Source of the DNA: an uncultured Nostoc sp. | GTDB lineage: Bacteria; Cyanobacteriota; Cyanobacteriia; Cyanobacteriales; Nostocaceae | Assembly (NCBI RefSeq): GCF_937863485.1 | Contig: NZ_CALMFY010000186.1 | Coordinates: 1-57,588, forward strand | Length of the DNA stretch: 57,588 bases | Reading direction: 5' to 3' | Shown here: in pieces, positions 36,143 to 45,598 of the stretch | Position numbering within the stretch: position 1 is the stretch's first letter | How the letters are laid out: every line of letters starts with the position of its first letter | The notes under the pieces: model-generated | Told to the model about the DNA's origin: nothing | Database searches by the model: none | What the model saw: only the letters and a program-made list of their open reading frames with translations | Position numbers and translations under genes: made by a program

Positions 36143-37309
36143 TTAAACAACTACAAAATTGTTTTGGGTTAGTGACAATCCAGCTGATAATTGTGCAAAT
36201 TTTACCTGAGTAAACCCAGATGCACTACCATCTTGGTCAAAGAACAATGCACCTGTAATGTCATTGTAGATAAATCGCTCTTTGCTAGTGGTTGCAGATG
36301 TTCCGATGGTAAACTGATCTGCTTTGAGTGAAGGTGTTGACAACCCACCACCAAAACCATCAGCTGATACCTGAATCAGGTCATCAGTAGCGTTAAAGTC
36401 ATAAAGACTATCAACACCTTCGTGGGAACTATTGAAAGCAAAGGTATCAATACCATTCCCACCTGTAAGGTAGTCATTGCCATCGCCTCCAGAGAGTAGC
36501 TTATTGACATATGAACCGCTACCATTCAAGGTATCGTTACCTGCACCACCATTGAGGGTATTATTGCCACTTGATCTATAGTCAATAGTACTGGCGTTAT
36601 AAAACAAGTAGCCAGAGATGCTTAGAAAATCATTGCCATCTCCCCCAGAGAGCAGATTATTGCCTGATGAAGACTCAGCATTCAAGGTATCGTCACCAAC
36701 GCCACCATTGAGGGTATTTTTGCCAGATGAGTAAGATAAGTCAAAAGAATCATTGCCATCGCCCCCAAAGAGCAGATTATTGCCTAATGAAGAGTTAACA
36801 TTCAAGTAATCGTCACCAACGCCACCAACAAGGGAGTCATTGCCTGGGAGGGAGTCACTATCTTCGGGGAACTCATGGCGCGCACCACCAAAGAGGGAGT
36901 CATTGCCCGTACCACCCCTTAAAAGGTCGTTGCCACCCAAGCCCTGAATGATGTCATCACCCCCCTGACCATTTATGACATCATTTGAGTTGTCAAAGCC
37001 GTTAACATTATTGTTGAGGTCGTTAAGGAAGGTGACTGTGTTCTTCTGGAAAATAGTGCTTTGAGTAGAGTTGGCATTGAAGACATCAAAGCTGTCGGTG
37101 ATGCTAGTTTGCCCATCAAACACTATATTGCCCAAGTTGATAGTGGCTCCTGGAGATCTGCTGAGGTTATCTAAGTTTTCCAAAGCAAAGTTTTGCAGGA
37201 TAGTCAAAATTTTTTGAGTAGATGCAACGTCCCCCATCATTGCATTTGTAAAATCATCCAGACTTACACCGAATTTAGTCTTGAGAACTTGACAAAAGCT
37301 AGCGGGCAT
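36143..37309 (-). CDS. RTX-type calcium-binding repeat protein, short paralogue
   Basis: Residues about 110-280 carry repeated nonapeptides of the GGxGxDxLx type (GNDLLRGGTGNDSLFGG), which bind Ca2+ as a beta-roll and mark type I secreted proteins. The C-terminal domain (IDTFAFNSSHEGVDSLYDFN to FAQLSAGLSLTQNNFVVV) matches that of the 967-residue paralogue at 38983-41886. The two align from [13 protein letters not shown] onward. The first 35 residues here (FCQVLKTKFGVSLDDF) have no counterpart, so the N-terminal third seems to have been lost and replaced. Function is probably extracellular or sheath-associated. Confidence 0.85.
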   Translation of the reverse strand: MPASFCQVLKTKFGVSLDDFTNAMMGDVASTQKILTILQNFALENLDNLSRSPGATINLGNIVFDGQTSITDSFDVFNANSTQSTIFQKNTVTFLNDLNNNVNGFDNSNDVINGQGGDDIIQGLGGNDLLRGGTGNDSLFGGARHEFPEDSDSLPGNDSLVGGVGDDYLNVNSSLGNNLLFGGDGNDSFDLSYSSGKNTLNGGVGDDTLNAESSSGNNLLSGGDGNDFLSISGYLFYNASTIDYRSSGNNTLNGGAGNDTLNGSGSYVNKLLSGGDGNDYLTGGNGIDTFAFNSSHEGVDSLYDFNATDDLIQVSADGFGGGLSTPSLKADQFTIGTSATTSKERFIYNDITGALFFDQDGSASGFTQVKFAQLSAGLSLTQNNFVVV

Positions 37310-37806
37310 TAAGCGCTGGGTGGAAAAAACTCACTTGGTTGTGATGGGTGAGAATGGCCCAAAGTTGCAATTAGAGTAATGAATATTCCCGTTTTGGGAA
37401 TATTTTATAATCTGTTACAAACTCTAATGCTGGCGAAATGGCTTGCATCCAGGTTTGCTAGGGGTTAGTTAGGCTATCTTCTTGACAAGAGATTGCTAGC
37501 TTGAAACCTGTGCAATTCATTCCCAAGAGGATCAATTATTGACAGATACCAAAAGATATGAGATATTTCTAAAAACTACGGCAAGTCTGTCGGCTTTACG
37601 TAGTAACTATCAAGTCTTTAATTTAAGGCTTTCAAAAACCAAAAGACTGATTCACGCGGTTGTGAAAAAGTTTAAAACTTTGCTTTTGATAAAAGCAGAA
37701 GTCTGGCTACACATATTTGCTGCTGTGTGGCCAAATTGATTCTGCCTAATAATCGATGAGATTCACTGAGGCAAATTTTTCTGATCTCTACTCAGGTGTA
37801 ATACGA
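37310..37806. other. Divergent intergenic region with a perfect hairpin
   Basis: AATATTCCC-GTTTT-GGGAATATT forms a perfect 9-bp stem at 37382-37404, between the RTX gene and the PEP-CTERM gene. It could be an operator or terminator. A 66-codon plus frame at 37539-37739 with a TTG start has no supporting feature. Confidence 0.4.
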
Positions 37807-38718
37807 ATGAAAAGTATTTTGGCAAAAACAATAGCCTTCTCTACAAGTGCTGCTTGTATATCAATGGTTTCCCTTACGGTTGCAGTACCTGTTCAGGCAG
37901 CTTCATTCAGTACATTTTCGTTTCAAACCAATGTTACTGCTACTCCTATTAACGACCCCACAGGTAGATTACTCAACGACTCTACCAGGGATGTACGACT
38001 AGACTCTCTAGAATTTCATGGCAAAACGATTAGTAATTTTGAAGTTGTCAAGCAAGGGAACATTCTTCAAAACGATACTTATACTCTTGCTGATGGCGGT
38101 GTTTTTGGCATACTTAATTCAGGACGAGGGCCCAATACTCAGTATGATAATTTAGTTGTAGAAGGGCCCTCAAAACCAAACCCAACTGCTCAAAACATTG
38201 TGGACAGTTTAGGTAATTTAAATCTCAACAGCATCTTGGTAACACGAGAAAATGCAAATAAAGCCAGCATTGAAGTTTATTTTGCAAATCCGGTAAATAC
38301 GTTCTTTTTTTGGGAGCGTGGTGGAACAGCCGGTGGAACAGTGGCTGGCGATAGTGACTTATTGGTGGAGGCTTTGGATGACAATAACGCAGTTATAGCT
38401 AGTTACAAAATCTTGAGACAAAACTACACCAAAGCTGACTATAACATTAGTACAGTTGTTGAGCCAATTGTGAACAATGGGCCTTTCAATATTGGTTCTA
38501 TCGGTATTACTTTAGACCGAACCACTACAAGAACACTAAGATTAACCAGTTCCAATAATAATGGGCTTATTCCTAATATTCCTAATGACAACGGGCCTGA
38601 TTTTAAGGTTGTGGCAGCTAATGTTGAAACTGTTCCTGAGCCTACTACTTTTATGAGCTTACTGCTTGTTAGCAGTATGGGAATGGTCTTAAAGCGTCAG
38701 AAAAAAGTTATAGGATGA
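37807..38718 (+). CDS. PEP-CTERM sorting-domain protein
   Basis: I start at ATG 37807 (MKSILAKTIAF), 303 residues, because a normal signal peptide follows, with cleavage after PVQAA. The C terminus has VPEPTTFMSLLLVSSMGMVL followed by KRQKK. This is the PEP motif, one transmembrane helix and basic tail recognised by exosortases, which detach the protein and pass it to the cell surface. The body is beta-rich with motifs such as NTFFFWERGGT and no catalytic signature I know. It sits between two RTX genes on the other strand, which suggests a shared surface or matrix role. Confidence 0.87.
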   Translation: MKSILAKTIAFSTSAACISMVSLTVAVPVQAASFSTFSFQTNVTATPINDPTGRLLNDSTRDVRLDSLEFHGKTISNFEVVKQGNILQNDTYTLADGGVFGILNSGRGPNTQYDNLVVEGPSKPNPTAQNIVDSLGNLNLNSILVTRENANKASIEVYFANPVNTFFFWERGGTAGGTVAGDSDLLVEALDDNNAVIASYKILRQNYTKADYNISTVVEPIVNNGPFNIGSIGITLDRTTTRTLRLTSSNNNGLIPNIPNDNGPDFKVVAANVETVPEPTTFMSLLLVSSMGMVLKRQKKVIG

Positions 38719-38982
38719 TTTAGCAGCTTGTCAAAATTTCACTAAAAACGCAAGTCTACAAAACTTTCGCTAGCAAGTATAACGAGCTTTCATAGGTTAC
38801 TTATTGATCCAATATCATCCTAGAACTCTATTTGGCATTGAGCCAAAATGAACGCGTTGACCAGCTTCGGCAAAGCCCGCCGTACCCCTACGGGGATATT
38901 GCGGGAGCAAAACAGATGCGAAGTACTTTAAACAGCACCTCGCAAACCTTAGGGATCGCAGACAAGAGAGCGCTAACTGCGA

Positions 38983-41886
38983 TTAAATAACCACAAAATT
39001 GTTGTTAGTTAGTGACAATCCAGGAGATAGTTGTGCAAATTTTACCTGAGTAAAGCCAGATGCACTACCATCAAGGTCAAAGAACAATGCACCTGTAGCG
39101 CTGTTGTAGATAAATCGCTCTTTGTTAGTGGTTGCAGATGTTCCGATAGTAAACTGGGTTGTGTGAAGTGAACCTAATGATAACGCCTCACCAAAAATAG
39201 AAGCTGATACCCGAATCAGGTCATTAGTGGGGTTGAAGTCATAAAAATTATCAACCTCATTTGCATATATATTTATATAATCCAAAGCAAAAGTATCACT
39301 ACCTTTCCCACCTGTGAGGGTGTCATTTCCATTGCCCCCGTAGAGGGTATCGTTGCCATTGCTCCCCACTATGTTGTCATTGTTGTCTGTACCATAAATC
39401 TGTAATCCTTCGATATTCTTGTAACTAACCGTATTGGTTCCTAAGCTAATCGATCCAGTGTTAGTAGTGAGATTGATTGTGGAAGTTATTCCCTCTGTAG
39501 CATTATTAAAATAGACGGACAAAATATCGTCCCCATTTCCTCCATCTATATCTTGCTCCTTACCTGAATCTATCGGATAATTAGTGTAATTGACGGACAA
39601 AAAATCGTTCCCATTACCTCCATTGAGCGTATCATTGCCACTACCCGCCCCTAAGAGGCTATCGTTACCATTGGCCCCCAATATATAGTCATCGTAGCTT
39701 GTACCATAAATGTTTAATCGTTCAATATTTTTGTAACTAACGCTATTGCTCCCTACGGTAATCGCTCCACTATTATTACTGGCATTGAAGGTCGAGGTGA
39801 TCCCCTTTGTAGCAGTAGTATAATCATCTATTAACAAATCCTCGCCAGTCCCTCCATCTATGGTATCATTACCACGATCACCAGTGGAGAGAGTATCGTT
39901 GCCATTGCTTCCCAATATGTTGTCATTGTAGTCTGTACCAGAAATATCTAATCGTTCAATATTCTTGTAACTAACGCTATTGCTGCCTGCGGTAATCGAT
40001 CCACTGTTAGTACTGGCATTGATTGTGGAGATTATCCCCCCTGTAGTTTTGTGGTAATGGACTTTCAACAAATTGTCACCCTTACCCCCATCTACGGTAT
40101 CATTGCCATCGCCTCCATAAAGAGTATCGTTGCCATTGCTCCCCAATATATAGTCATCATAGTCTGTAGTGGAGATGATATTTAATTCTTCGATATTCTT
40201 ATAGGTAAGCAGATTGGTAGTGCCTGTGGTTATTGACCCAATGTTTGTAGTTGGATTGAAAGTAAAAGTGATTCCCTGGACTGCACCCCAGTCTAAAGTC
40301 AACGAATCGTCACCTGCTCCCCCATCCACCACTTGAGTCACTAAGGAAATAGAATAAGATAGTTGTATGGAATCATTGCCATTCCCTCCGTTGAGGGTAT
40401 TACTGCCAGAATCTCCATCTACTGTTGTATAAAGTTGATCATTGCCATCGCCTCCAGAGAGGATGTTATTACCTGCTGAATTGTAAATATACAAGGTATC
40501 GTTACCAACGCCACCATCGAGAGTGTTATTACCTTTGAAGATAATGCCGGAGTCGCTGGAGTTATAGATCTGGAGATTATCATTGCCACTGCCTCCAGAG
40601 AAGATGTTATTGCCTGTTGAATACTCAGACGACAAGCCGTCGTCACCATCATCCCCAGAGAGGACGTTATTGCCACTTGATGCTTCAATACGCAAGTAAT
40701 CATTACCAGCGCCTCCCTTAAGGGTATTATTTCCCGATAGATAATTGTAAATTGTGATATAGTCACGGTATGCATCATTGTATTTATAGTAGCCGCCAAA
40801 AGCGAAAAGATAATCATTGCCATTGTCCCCATACAGCAGGTTATCACCCGTTGAAGCGGAATTAGAATCAAAAGACTTAACATTTAAGTAATCGTTACCA
40901 GCGCCTCCGTTGAGGGTGTCATTGCTTACACCATCATTACCATCATTAAGGGTATCATTTCCCACACCACCATTAAGGATGTCATTACCCAAACGATCAT
41001 TAAGAGTATCATTTCCATAGCCACCGTTAAGGGTATCATTTCCATCGCCTCCAAAGAGGAGGTTATTACCTGTTGAACCGCTAGCATTCAGGTAATCATC
41101 AGCAGTACCACCGTCAAGGGTATTATTCCCCGCACCACCCTCAAGAGTATCATTTCCATAGCCACCGTTGAGGGTATCATTTCCTACACCACCTCTGAGG
41201 ATGTCATTTCCTGCACCACCTCGGAGGATGTCATTACCACTCAAGCTGTTGATAATGTCGTCACCCCCCTGACCATTAATCACATCATCTGAGTTATCAA
41301 AGCCGTTAACATTGTTGTCTATGTCATTGAGGAAGGTGACTGTATTCAAATTAAAGATGCTGCTTTGAGTAGAGTCGGCATTGAAAACATCAAAGCTGTC
41401 CGTAATCTTACTTTGCTCATCAAACTCTATATTACCCAAATCTACGGTGGCTCCAGTAGATTTGCTCAAGTTATCTAGGTTTTCCAAGGCAAAGTTTTGC
41501 AAAATGACTCTGGGATAAAATACACCTTCATTGATGTCATATATATTTTCAAAGCCGATTTCCAAATTGCTGCCATTCTTGGTCAACAGCATATTTTGGG
41601 CAGTTAAGCCATCGCCCTGGAATTTTAGAGTATCAACCTCGGCAATGACTCCTGGTGTTGGGTCTATTCCTTTACCAATGCCACCAAAATCGGTGATGCG
41701 CTTAGTGTCAGAGTCCGTGAGCACAAATTCCATGATCACAAATTCATCATTGCCACTGCCACCAGTTAAGATGTCTTTGCCCCCGTAACCTGTGATCGTA
41801 TCGTTGCCTCCCTTACCATTAATCGTGTCCGCATTATAACCGCCCTGTAAGGTATCATTTTTGCTGGTTCCGTTGATATTCGCCAT
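38983..41886 (-). CDS. Large RTX-type calcium-binding repeat protein
   Basis: The protein is 967 residues from ATG 41886, with AGGTAAAT upstream; a GTG lies one codon earlier. It begins directly with RTX-like repeats ([20 protein letters not shown]). A beta-rich spacer follows (about 70-190), then many GGxGxDxLx copies at 200-480, interspersed with longer repeats of the form [19 protein letters not shown] found four to five times at 530-850. The C-terminal domain is shared with the paralogue at 36143-37309. No enzymatic domain is visible. It has no classical signal peptide, consistent with type I secretion. Internal repeats make recombination and length variation likely. Confidence 0.9.
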   Translation of the reverse strand: MANINGTSKNDTLQGGYNADTINGKGGNDTITGYGGKDILTGGSGNDEFVIMEFVLTDSDTKRITDFGGIGKGIDPTPGVIAEVDTLKFQGDGLTAQNMLLTKNGSNLEIGFENIYDINEGVFYPRVILQNFALENLDNLSKSTGATVDLGNIEFDEQSKITDSFDVFNADSTQSSIFNLNTVTFLNDIDNNVNGFDNSDDVINGQGGDDIINSLSGNDILRGGAGNDILRGGVGNDTLNGGYGNDTLEGGAGNNTLDGGTADDYLNASGSTGNNLLFGGDGNDTLNGGYGNDTLNDRLGNDILNGGVGNDTLNDGNDGVSNDTLNGGAGNDYLNVKSFDSNSASTGDNLLYGDNGNDYLFAFGGYYKYNDAYRDYITIYNYLSGNNTLKGGAGNDYLRIEASSGNNVLSGDDGDDGLSSEYSTGNNIFSGGSGNDNLQIYNSSDSGIIFKGNNTLDGGVGNDTLYIYNSAGNNILSGGDGNDQLYTTVDGDSGSNTLNGGNGNDSIQLSYSISLVTQVVDGGAGDDSLTLDWGAVQGITFTFNPTTNIGSITTGTTNLLTYKNIEELNIISTTDYDDYILGSNGNDTLYGGDGNDTVDGGKGDNLLKVHYHKTTGGIISTINASTNSGSITAGSNSVSYKNIERLDISGTDYNDNILGSNGNDTLSTGDRGNDTIDGGTGEDLLIDDYTTATKGITSTFNASNNSGAITVGSNSVSYKNIERLNIYGTSYDDYILGANGNDSLLGAGSGNDTLNGGNGNDFLSVNYTNYPIDSGKEQDIDGGNGDDILSVYFNNATEGITSTINLTTNTGSISLGTNTVSYKNIEGLQIYGTDNNDNIVGSNGNDTLYGGNGNDTLTGGKGSDTFALDYINIYANEVDNFYDFNPTNDLIRVSASIFGEALSLGSLHTTQFTIGTSATTNKERFIYNSATGALFFDLDGSASGFTQVKFAQLSPGLSLTNNNFVVI

Positions 41887-41980
41887 CACTTTTATTTACC
41901 TAAATCAATTTTTTCAGTAGCTTCAATTCTCAACCTGGACTTGAGTGCTGTTTTCGGGTACAAATAAACCGCCTCAATAA

Positions 41981-42148
41981 TAGACCTCTTGCAAAAATAA
42001 ATTATGGTACAATAATGGGTTATCAAAATTTGCTTTCTATCTCTATCAAACATCCCAATGAGGTAACAAAAGTTCTCTGTATAGATTCTGATATGGATTT
42101 TTTATAAAACCCCTAATCATACCACAAAACTTTTTTGCAAGAGGTCTA
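41981..42148. mobile_element. 168-bp MITE with 17-bp perfect inverted ends
   Basis: TAGACCTCTTGCAAAAA at 41981-41997 is exactly inverted at 42132-42148. The terminal TA on both sides could be a TA target duplication, as produced by IS630/Tc1-type transposases. The interior has no reading frame. Confidence 0.7.
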
Positions 42149-42792
42149 ATACATTTTCGCTATCCTTAAGCAACAGTAATCTTTCTCAAAGATTTACTCC
42201 AAGAATAGCTTTTACGTGATCCTATCTAACTATCTCTAACTATCTAATCCTTAAGCGCTGTACAAATTAATCAGCATGTGTATTCCCAATAATTGGTCTT
42301 TTTCGGCTAAATTAATGATTCTTCTTCTGAAAAATCACTGAACAAGAATAATTAAAAAATCTAATGGTTGAATGCCTAGAATTCACACTTAATATTTAGT
42401 TAGTTGCCAGCGTTTAAGTCCTACTAGAAGAGGAACTAGTCAATTATTGACTGTGATTTTATATTTTTTATACATTTTTGAAGAAAATACGTAGATATTT
42501 CCGTTGAAAATAGAGAATATCTAAACAATCCAACACTTTATATACTATCGTATTTACTTAGATATCTTTGCTAAAGGTACATCTTTGCATATTCTTCACA
42601 TTATTTGCTGAGAAATTGACGTAAAAATATTTTGTTTATGTGCCATTTATCTTTTGATGGTGCCTCTTCCGGAAGGCTATTACGAATTAATATAGGAATC
42701 ATATTTGAATGGCACACTTGAAAAGCCGAAAGAAACACTTATGGGTTAAGCAGTTTGCAATTGCTTGTGTAATTCATGCCGGGGTTTAGTCA
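42149..42792. other. Intergenic region, nothing recognised
   Basis: AT-rich sequence with stops in all frames. No RNA gene, hairpin cluster or coding relic could be identified between the MITE and the Pro/Thr-rich relic. Confidence 0.5.
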
Positions 42793-43077
42793 TTAAGGGG
42801 TAGGCTTTCGGACGACGTAAGAGGACTCGTGGTTCGCTGCGATCGCGGCAGCAGGAGTAGGTGCAGCGGAAGGATTGGTTGGTGTCGTTGGTATTGTAGA
42901 AATTGCGATCATAGGTGCAGGGGTAGGGGTAGGGGAAGGAGAGGTTGGAGTAGTAAAAATAGCGATCACAGGAGAGGGAGTAGGAGAGTGAGAGTTGACT
43001 TTGACTTCGCTATTTAAATAAGCGTGGACAGTATTGAGGAGATAGAAGAAGCGGCGTTGCTCCCGTTGCCGGATGAA
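42793..43077 (-). pseudogene. Pro/Thr-rich coding relic, copy 1
   Basis: One minus-strand frame stays open for 94 codons without a start codon. It encodes QREQRRFFYLLNTVHAYLNS, then a Pro/Thr/Ser-rich tail (TPSPVIAIFTTPTSPSPTPT, later TTPTNPSAAPTPAAAIA). A second stretch with the same TPSPxIAI and TPTNPS motifs is at 44753-44895. The first 25 residues look like a real protein end but I cannot name it. The overlapping plus-strand frame (Arg/Cys-rich) is not credible. 43078-43602 shows no further gene. Confidence 0.4.
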
Positions 43078-43602
43078 TTAGGCTACTAAGGGTATGTCTA
43101 CAGCGGGCTACGCCTACGCAATCGTCAAAATACCAAAATCGGGTTAAGAACGCTATTTTTTTGATAGTACAAACGTTCAGTTTGAAAGGGCTAGTCCTAA
43201 AATAAATACCTTTAAAGTTTATAAGTTCCCTACACCATTGACAAATTAGTATACGGCACCCATCTTAAAGAAACAATTATTACTTTGATAAGTGTGGCAA
43301 CTAAGTATGAATTTTTCTCAACTTCATCAAACAAAATTTTTTATTTCAGCTTCTCTAATTGCGATCGCTAGTTTATAATGTAATAAATTACACAATTATT
43401 CTTCAGCAACGGCAGTTTCGGAACAATGGCAGATTATGTGTAACTACGCCATTTTTAGCACGGAAACCCCTAACTGAATTCGTCAAAAGTAAGTATTTTG
43501 TTATACTCCTAATTTGTCAGAACTGCTATCATCTAAAAAAATACTGATTTCTACATTTTATTTAAGTAATATTTCTAATATGCGCTACGGGGAGACCAAC
43601 TC

Positions 43603-44628
43603 ATGTCAGGCATAAGCTCATTTTCTGTTTCTAAGCAACCACCACTGATTCTAGTGGCTGATGATGACAACAGTGTTCGAGTATTCTTGCGTAAAGCTAT
43701 GGAACAAGAAGGTTATCGAGTGGTCGAGGTCAATGATGGTAAGCAATGTTTAGATGCTTACGAGACTATCAAACCAGATATAGTTTTGCTGGATGCTGTA
43801 ATGCCTGTGATGGATGGCTTTACCTGCTGTAAGCACTTGCACCAGATTGACAAGAATAATTTAAAATCAGCCGTTGAAACCTTTGATACTGACTCGACTC
43901 TTAACAAGAGTATGATTTCCCAGATATGGCAGCGCACTCCCATATTGATGATCACATGCTTGGACGATGAAGAATCTGTAAACCTTGCTTTTGACGCAGG
44001 GGCGATTGATTATGTCACTAAACCAATTCATTGGCCTGTATTGCGCCAGCGGTTGCGCCGACTGCTAAAGGAAGCGCAAATTTACAAACAATTAGAGGCG
44101 GCAAACCAAGCTCTGGAGCAAATTGCTAATACCGATTGCTTAACTGGTTTATCTAATTACCGCCGTTTTGATAATTATTTGAATGCACAGTGGATTAATC
44201 TGGCACAAAAGCAAGCTCCATTGTCCTTAATTTGGTGCGATGTCGATTTTTTAAAATTTTATAATGAACACTATGATCATTTTGAAGGAAGTAAATGCTT
44301 ACAAAGAATTGGTACACTTTTCGCAACTCAATTAGAACTAAAAAGTCAAGATTTAGCAGTTCGTTATGGAGATGACGAATTTGCTGTTATTCTGCCATAT
44401 ACCGATGCAAATCGCGTAGTTATCGTTGCCACAGAAATACAAAAGAAAATTAGAAATTTAGAAATTGCTCACCCAAAGTCTGAAATTAGTCAATATGTCA
44501 CCCTAAGTATAGGGGTAGCGACTACAGTTCCCACTTGGGAATCATCTCCTCAAATTTTGATGAAGGCTGGCCAGAAAGCACTTTCTAGAGCAAAACAAGA
44601 GGGACGAAATCGAATCATATTTTGTTAG
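43603..44628 (+). CDS. Response regulator with GGDEF domain (possible diguanylate cyclase)
   Basis: Residues about 15-150 are a receiver domain: acidic VADDDNS, phospho-acceptor Asp in PDIVLLDAVMPVMDG, and the conserved Lys in DYVTKPIHW. It has a 25-residue insert after HLHQIDK. After a short helical linker comes the GGDEF domain, with NTDCLTGLSNYRRF, WCDVDFLKFYNEHYDHFEG and the signature loop RYGDDEF. The second Gly of GGDEF is Asp here, and the inhibitory site R-x-x-D reads KSQD. Cyclic-di-GMP synthesis is therefore plausible but not assured. GGGGAGACC lies a few bases before the ATG. Confidence 0.88.
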   Translation: MSGISSFSVSKQPPLILVADDDNSVRVFLRKAMEQEGYRVVEVNDGKQCLDAYETIKPDIVLLDAVMPVMDGFTCCKHLHQIDKNNLKSAVETFDTDSTLNKSMISQIWQRTPILMITCLDDEESVNLAFDAGAIDYVTKPIHWPVLRQRLRRLLKEAQIYKQLEAANQALEQIANTDCLTGLSNYRRFDNYLNAQWINLAQKQAPLSLIWCDVDFLKFYNEHYDHFEGSKCLQRIGTLFATQLELKSQDLAVRYGDDEFAVILPYTDANRVVIVATEIQKKIRNLEIAHPKSEISQYVTLSIGVATTVPTWESSPQILMKAGQKALSRAKQEGRNRIIFC

Positions 44629-44752
44629 ATATATCTAGATTGAGGTTCAGCCGGGATACCCGCATTCAGGGGACAGGTTGTAAATTTTTGTTGCATAACG
44701 TGTCATATCTAATGATGATATGTGTACCTCACTCACTTTTTTATTTTTTCTG

Positions 44753-44895
44753 CTACCCCAATTTATTGAGCCGATACATTGTTTGTGAAATTGCAATCGC
44801 AGGAGAGGGAGCGGGATTAGGATTAGAGGAAGGGGAAAGGGAAGGATTGGTTGGAGTTGGAGTAGTAGAAATAGCGATCGCAGGAGAGGGAGTAT
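44753..44895 (-). pseudogene. Pro/Thr-rich coding relic, copy 2, cut by an IS end
   Basis: Reading leftwards from 44895 the minus strand encodes TPSPAIAISTTPTPTNPS, then SSNPNPAPSPAIAIS, then a stop at 44753. This matches the Pro/Thr-rich part of copy 1. The frame is interrupted on its 5' side by the IS630-type end at 44897, so the insertion separated it from its start. Confidence 0.4.
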
Positions 44896-44896
44896 A

Positions 44897-45203
44897 GCAA
44901 TCCTAAATCATTTGTGAAAAATAACAGTTGTTGATATGGTGAATATTGGCAGTAGTGACAGTGTGGATGACCGTACAGATGCAAGAGTTGATAGAGTTCA
45001 TTCAAGCGAACCCAGATCCTAGAGAATTAAAACGGGCACTTTCTGTAAAAATAGTAATACAAAACTATAAACATTCAACAATTGGAAATATTTTAGGAGT
45101 GTCTGTAGGTTTTGTAAACAAATGGAAATATATATTTATAGAACAGGGAATTAGCGGACTGAGGCTTCCCAGTTCCCAGTTCCCAGTCCCCAGTCTCTAC
45201 TAG
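44897..45203 (+). pseudogene. IS630-type insertion sequence fragment: left end plus transposase N terminus
   Basis: GCAATCCTAAATCATTTGTG at 44897 recurs at 52767 and is taken as the IS end, preceded by TATA. From ATG 44979 the frame encodes MQELIEFIQANPDPRELKRA and then IGNILGVSVGFVNKWKYIF, the N-terminal helix-turn-helix of IS630-family transposases. Homology stops after about GISGL (near 45162) and is followed by a CCCAGTT repeat tract and a stop. The DDE catalytic part and the right end are missing. Confidence 0.75.
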
Positions 45204-45237
45204 TCTGTCAAGAAAGAATTGATGGATAAAGCCGCTT

Positions 45238-45431
45238 CAAATTGTTTGTCGCTTTAACAGATTAATGTCATCGAAAAAGAAAATTATACGATGTAAGGGT
45301 TTCAGTCGTTGATGCGATCACTAATCCGTGCCATGTGAAGAATGCTCAAAAAATTACAACTCCTTGATCTGGATTGACTTTAGCAATTTATGATAGAACG
45401 ACATTAATTTGTTAAAGCGACAAACAATTTG
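45238..45431. mobile_element. 194-bp element with 34-bp inverted ends resembling type V-K CAST ends
   Basis: Left arm 45238-45271 and the complement of right arm 45398-45431 agree at 32 of 34 positions, with the core GTCGCTTTAACARATTAATG. From memory, the ends of type V-K CRISPR-associated transposons in cyanobacteria carry repeated TnsB sites of the form GTCGTTTTAACAAATTAATG, very close to this. Outside the right arm, TTAATTGACA gives a second, weaker site. There is no tnsB, tnsC, tniQ, cas12k or CRISPR repeat between or near the arms, so it would be a cargo-less miniature derivative or a relic. Confidence 0.6.
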
Positions 45432-45598
45432 TTAATTGACACAAGCTGCCTTAGAATCAATTTTTCCTCAAATAGTCATGTCTCACATATTACTTGAGAT
45501 TGAGCGCCTTGCTCACCTTGTACGTAGTTATAGTTTTGACATTCATATTTCCAGATGTAAGATTTGAGTTAAGAAAGATATGACTAATGCATAGCTTA

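Noticed and set aside
37539..37739. 66-codon plus frame before the PEP-CTERM gene
   Set aside because: A TTG start and no motif; more likely 5' intergenic sequence.
40419..40883. 154-codon minus frame within the large RTX gene
   Set aside because: It is an alternative frame of the RTX repeats on the same strand; the periodic DNA keeps it open.
44622..44897. 91-codon plus frame following the GGDEF gene
   Set aside because: Its C-terminal Gly/Val repeats are the complement of the Pro/Thr-rich relic, and the first half is unsupported sequence after the regulator stop.
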